Origin: Pseudomonadota bacterium
GTDB taxonomy: Bacteria > Pseudomonadota > Gammaproteobacteria > Xanthomonadales > Xanthomonadaceae
Direction: 5' to 3'
NCBI GenBank assembly: GCA_018242365.1
Contig: JAFECB010000015.1
Coordinates: forward strand, 62,001-126,000
Length of the DNA stretch: 64,000 nt
Shown piece by piece: positions 62,664 through 64,000 of the stretch (positions within the stretch are counted from its first letter, which is position 1; every line of letters begins with the position of its first letter). The position numbers and the translations under genes were made by a program. The notes beneath the pieces are model-generated. The model was not told the origin of the DNA, did not search any database, and worked only from the letters and a program-made list of their open reading frames with translations.

Positions 62664-63232
62664 ACCAGCGCCACCTCCCTGCCTTCGGTTTCACCACGCT
62701 GGCGTTGCTGACGCTGGCCGCCTGTTCGCCGCAATCCGGGAGTCCGCCATCGACTGCCACGCCCGCGCCCGCTGCTTCGACGCCGGCCACTCCTGTGGCC
62801 GCACCGAAACCGGACGAGCACTGCGCCAACGAGCCGCGCACCGATGAAAACGACAAGCGCCCACGCTGTGGCGGGATGACTTCGGTGACACCCGCATCGC
62901 GTGCGTTCCACATCGTTGGCGGCAGCGGTGATCCGGTGGATCAGGTCGTCTGCAACATCGACGAAAAATTCGTCTTGAACGGAAAAATGTTCGGCGTCGA
63001 GTTCAGCGGCGGCGTGGACGGCACCTACAAGTTCGTGCGCACGCCGAACATTCCGGGCCTGCGCTGGAATGCCGGCGGTCGCTATCACATCGAATTCCCG
63101 GACGGCGCGGACAAGCCCGGCACGATGACCACCGAGGGCGGTGGCACGACAACGGCCGGCGCGCAAACCGCCACCACCAGCGGCGGCGAGCACTTCACCC
63201 TGACCCAGGCCAAGGCCGGAGATTGCCCGTAG
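62660..63232 (+). CDS. Lipoprotein of a tandem paralogue set, member 3
   Basis: A 190-residue lipoprotein: lipobox LTLAAC near residue 22, spacer, then DEHCANEPRTDENDKRPRC and GGM (residues 52-74). The C-terminal part is diverged from members 1 and 2 but keeps a beta-rich pattern (VCNIDEKFVLNG, DGTYKFVRTPN, GGRYHIEFPDG) and a final AGDCP cysteine. Its start overlaps member 2, so the two are coupled. Function unknown. Confidence 0.78.
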   Translation: MNQRHLPAFGFTTLALLTLAACSPQSGSPPSTATPAPAASTPATPVAAPKPDEHCANEPRTDENDKRPRCGGMTSVTPASRAFHIVGGSGDPVDQVVCNIDEKFVLNGKMFGVEFSGGVDGTYKFVRTPNIPGLRWNAGGRYHIEFPDGADKPGTMTTEGGGTTTAGAQTATTSGGEHFTLTQAKAGDCP

Positions 63233-63398
63233 CAATTCCGGTGCCGCGGGCCCGTTTGATCAAGGCATGCCGCAGGGCAGTGTTTCACACCCACGCGTAT
63301 TCGCGCCCGGCATGAGAGATGGCAATCTCGACACGACACCCGGTGCGTGTCGAGCACAGCACAGTTCGCCGGGTCTCATCGTTCGCAAGGAGAACCTC

Positions 63399-63665
63399 AT
63401 GTTTCAGATCAGCAAAACCGCCTTGGGCGTCATCATCGCTTGCGCCACCCTGCCGCCGCTTGCACACGCCGATTCGGTCAATGGCGGCAAGCAGGCCGCC
63501 GAACAATGCGTCAAATACCAGCATGCCCGTAGCGACAGCCAGATCGCCTCATGCTGCGCAGACATGCTGGATGGCCAGGGCGGAAAGAAAACGCAGCAGG
63601 AATGCGTGAAGGCCGGCAAGGACATGGTCAATGAGGCCAAGCAAACGCCAGCCGCAAGGCAGTGA
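63399..63665 (+). CDS. Small exported cysteine-containing protein
   Basis: An 88-residue protein with a signal peptide (MFQISKTALGVIIACATLPP, cleavage after AHA). The mature helical chain has four cysteines (EQCVKYQ, ASCCADM, QECVKAG), suggesting one or two disulfides. AAGGAGAA precedes the ATG. It stands 166 bp after the lipoprotein set with its own probable promoter. No family recognised. Confidence 0.7.
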   Translation: MFQISKTALGVIIACATLPPLAHADSVNGGKQAAEQCVKYQHARSDSQIASCCADMLDGQGGKKTQQECVKAGKDMVNEAKQTPAARQ

Positions 63666-63731
63666 CGCGGCTTGCCCATTGTTGCGCCTGACGGGATGCC
63701 CGCGATCATCGGGTCATCCCGCTACGCCACG

Positions 63732-64000
63732 TCAATGCACCGTGCTTCCCGCGGCTTCCGCCTCGATCGTGTGCCTCAGATCCTGTAGCGAGGCACTTTC
63801 GGCGCCTTGCAGGCTGGCCAATGCGCGGCGGTAATACTCTGTTTGCTTGGCGGGATCGCCTCGCTTGCCCCAGGCCTTGGCATACGCTGCGTTGAGCCTG
63901 GCGTCGAGATCGGGCTGGACTTGTTTGCCGGCGATGATGCGCTGCGCATGATCCAACTGCGGCAGCGCTTCTGGCACACGATCCAGGGCGGTCAGGGCGT
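63732..64000 (-). CDS. TPR-like protein, C-terminal fragment (5' end outside window)
   Basis: The last 89 codons of a gene entering from the right edge. The sequence is helical, with LDHAQRIIAGKQVQPDLDAR and LNAAYAKAWGKRGDPAKQTE followed by YYRRALASLQGA, typical of tetratricopeptide-like proteins. A GTG at 63977 could be a start, but the frame stays open to 64000 with protein-like sequence, so the gene is probably longer. Confidence 0.6.
   Translation of the reverse strand, partial: ALTALDRVPEALPQLDHAQRIIAGKQVQPDLDARLNAAYAKAWGKRGDPAKQTEYYRRALASLQGAESASLQDLRHTIEAEAAGSTVH

Overview
The window is a GC-rich (mid-60s percent by eye), densely coded chromosomal segment from a gammaproteobacterium, most likely of the family Xanthomonadaceae/Lysobacteraceae (Lysobacter, Thermomonas or Luteimonas type). 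The evidence is the gene content (long TrpS with a C-terminal extension, DUF2782 lipoprotein between an ABC exporter and uvrD, rpmB-rpmG pair, glnA-ntrBC), the abundant GTAG-headed REP-like palindromes and the CCCTCTCCC/GGGAGAGGG repeat family. No phage, plasmid, tRNA, rRNA or CRISPR array was seen.

Region 1 (1-12.6 kb, all on the minus strand) combines tryptophan synthesis and storage-polymer metabolism. trpE has a possible Trp-rich leader peptide upstream. It is followed by two duplicated Asr-like periplasmic proteins with matching palindromes in their promoters, an OmpR-type two-component pair, trpG, trpD, and then a cyanophycin set: isoaspartyl dipeptidase (iadA), cyanophycinase (cphB), cyanophycin synthetase (cphA) and a second Mur-ligase-only CphA-like protein that runs off the left edge.

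Region 2 (12.6-31.4 kb) holds a PcfJ-like/HIRAN fusion protein, an extradiol dioxygenase, a membrane-anchored Mrr-type nuclease, rpe, purC and nhaA. It continues with tyrosine catabolism (hmgA, hpd and a divergent MarR regulator with a clear palindromic operator), a DUF559 nuclease gene embedded between inverted repeat arrays, a POT peptide transporter, a three-gene 2-oxoacid dehydrogenase operon (E1alpha, E1beta, E2) and trpS.

Region 3 (31.4-50 kb) contains small envelope proteins, DUF421, a candidate C-rich-loop small RNA downstream of polA, an MsbA-like ABC exporter and uvrD. A tight operon of an acyltransferase, an Aur1-like PAP2 enzyme and a PEP-synthase/rifampicin-phosphotransferase-like enzyme follows, then a DUF3298/LprI protein, a YqhA protein and a dipeptidyl peptidase IV.

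Region 4 (50-64 kb) has a DUF885 protein, ribosomal proteins L28 and L33, uppP, and a nitrogen-control block: glnA with two NtrC-type sites and a sigma-54 promoter, a GGDEF/EAL protein, ntrB and ntrC. It ends with a lipoprotein SodC, three tandem paralogous lipoproteins sharing a CxNEP...DKRPRCGGM motif, a small cysteine-containing exported protein and a partial TPR-like gene. Nitrogen economy links several parts: NtrBC/GlnA, cyanophycin synthesis and breakdown, and peptide uptake and hydrolysis.
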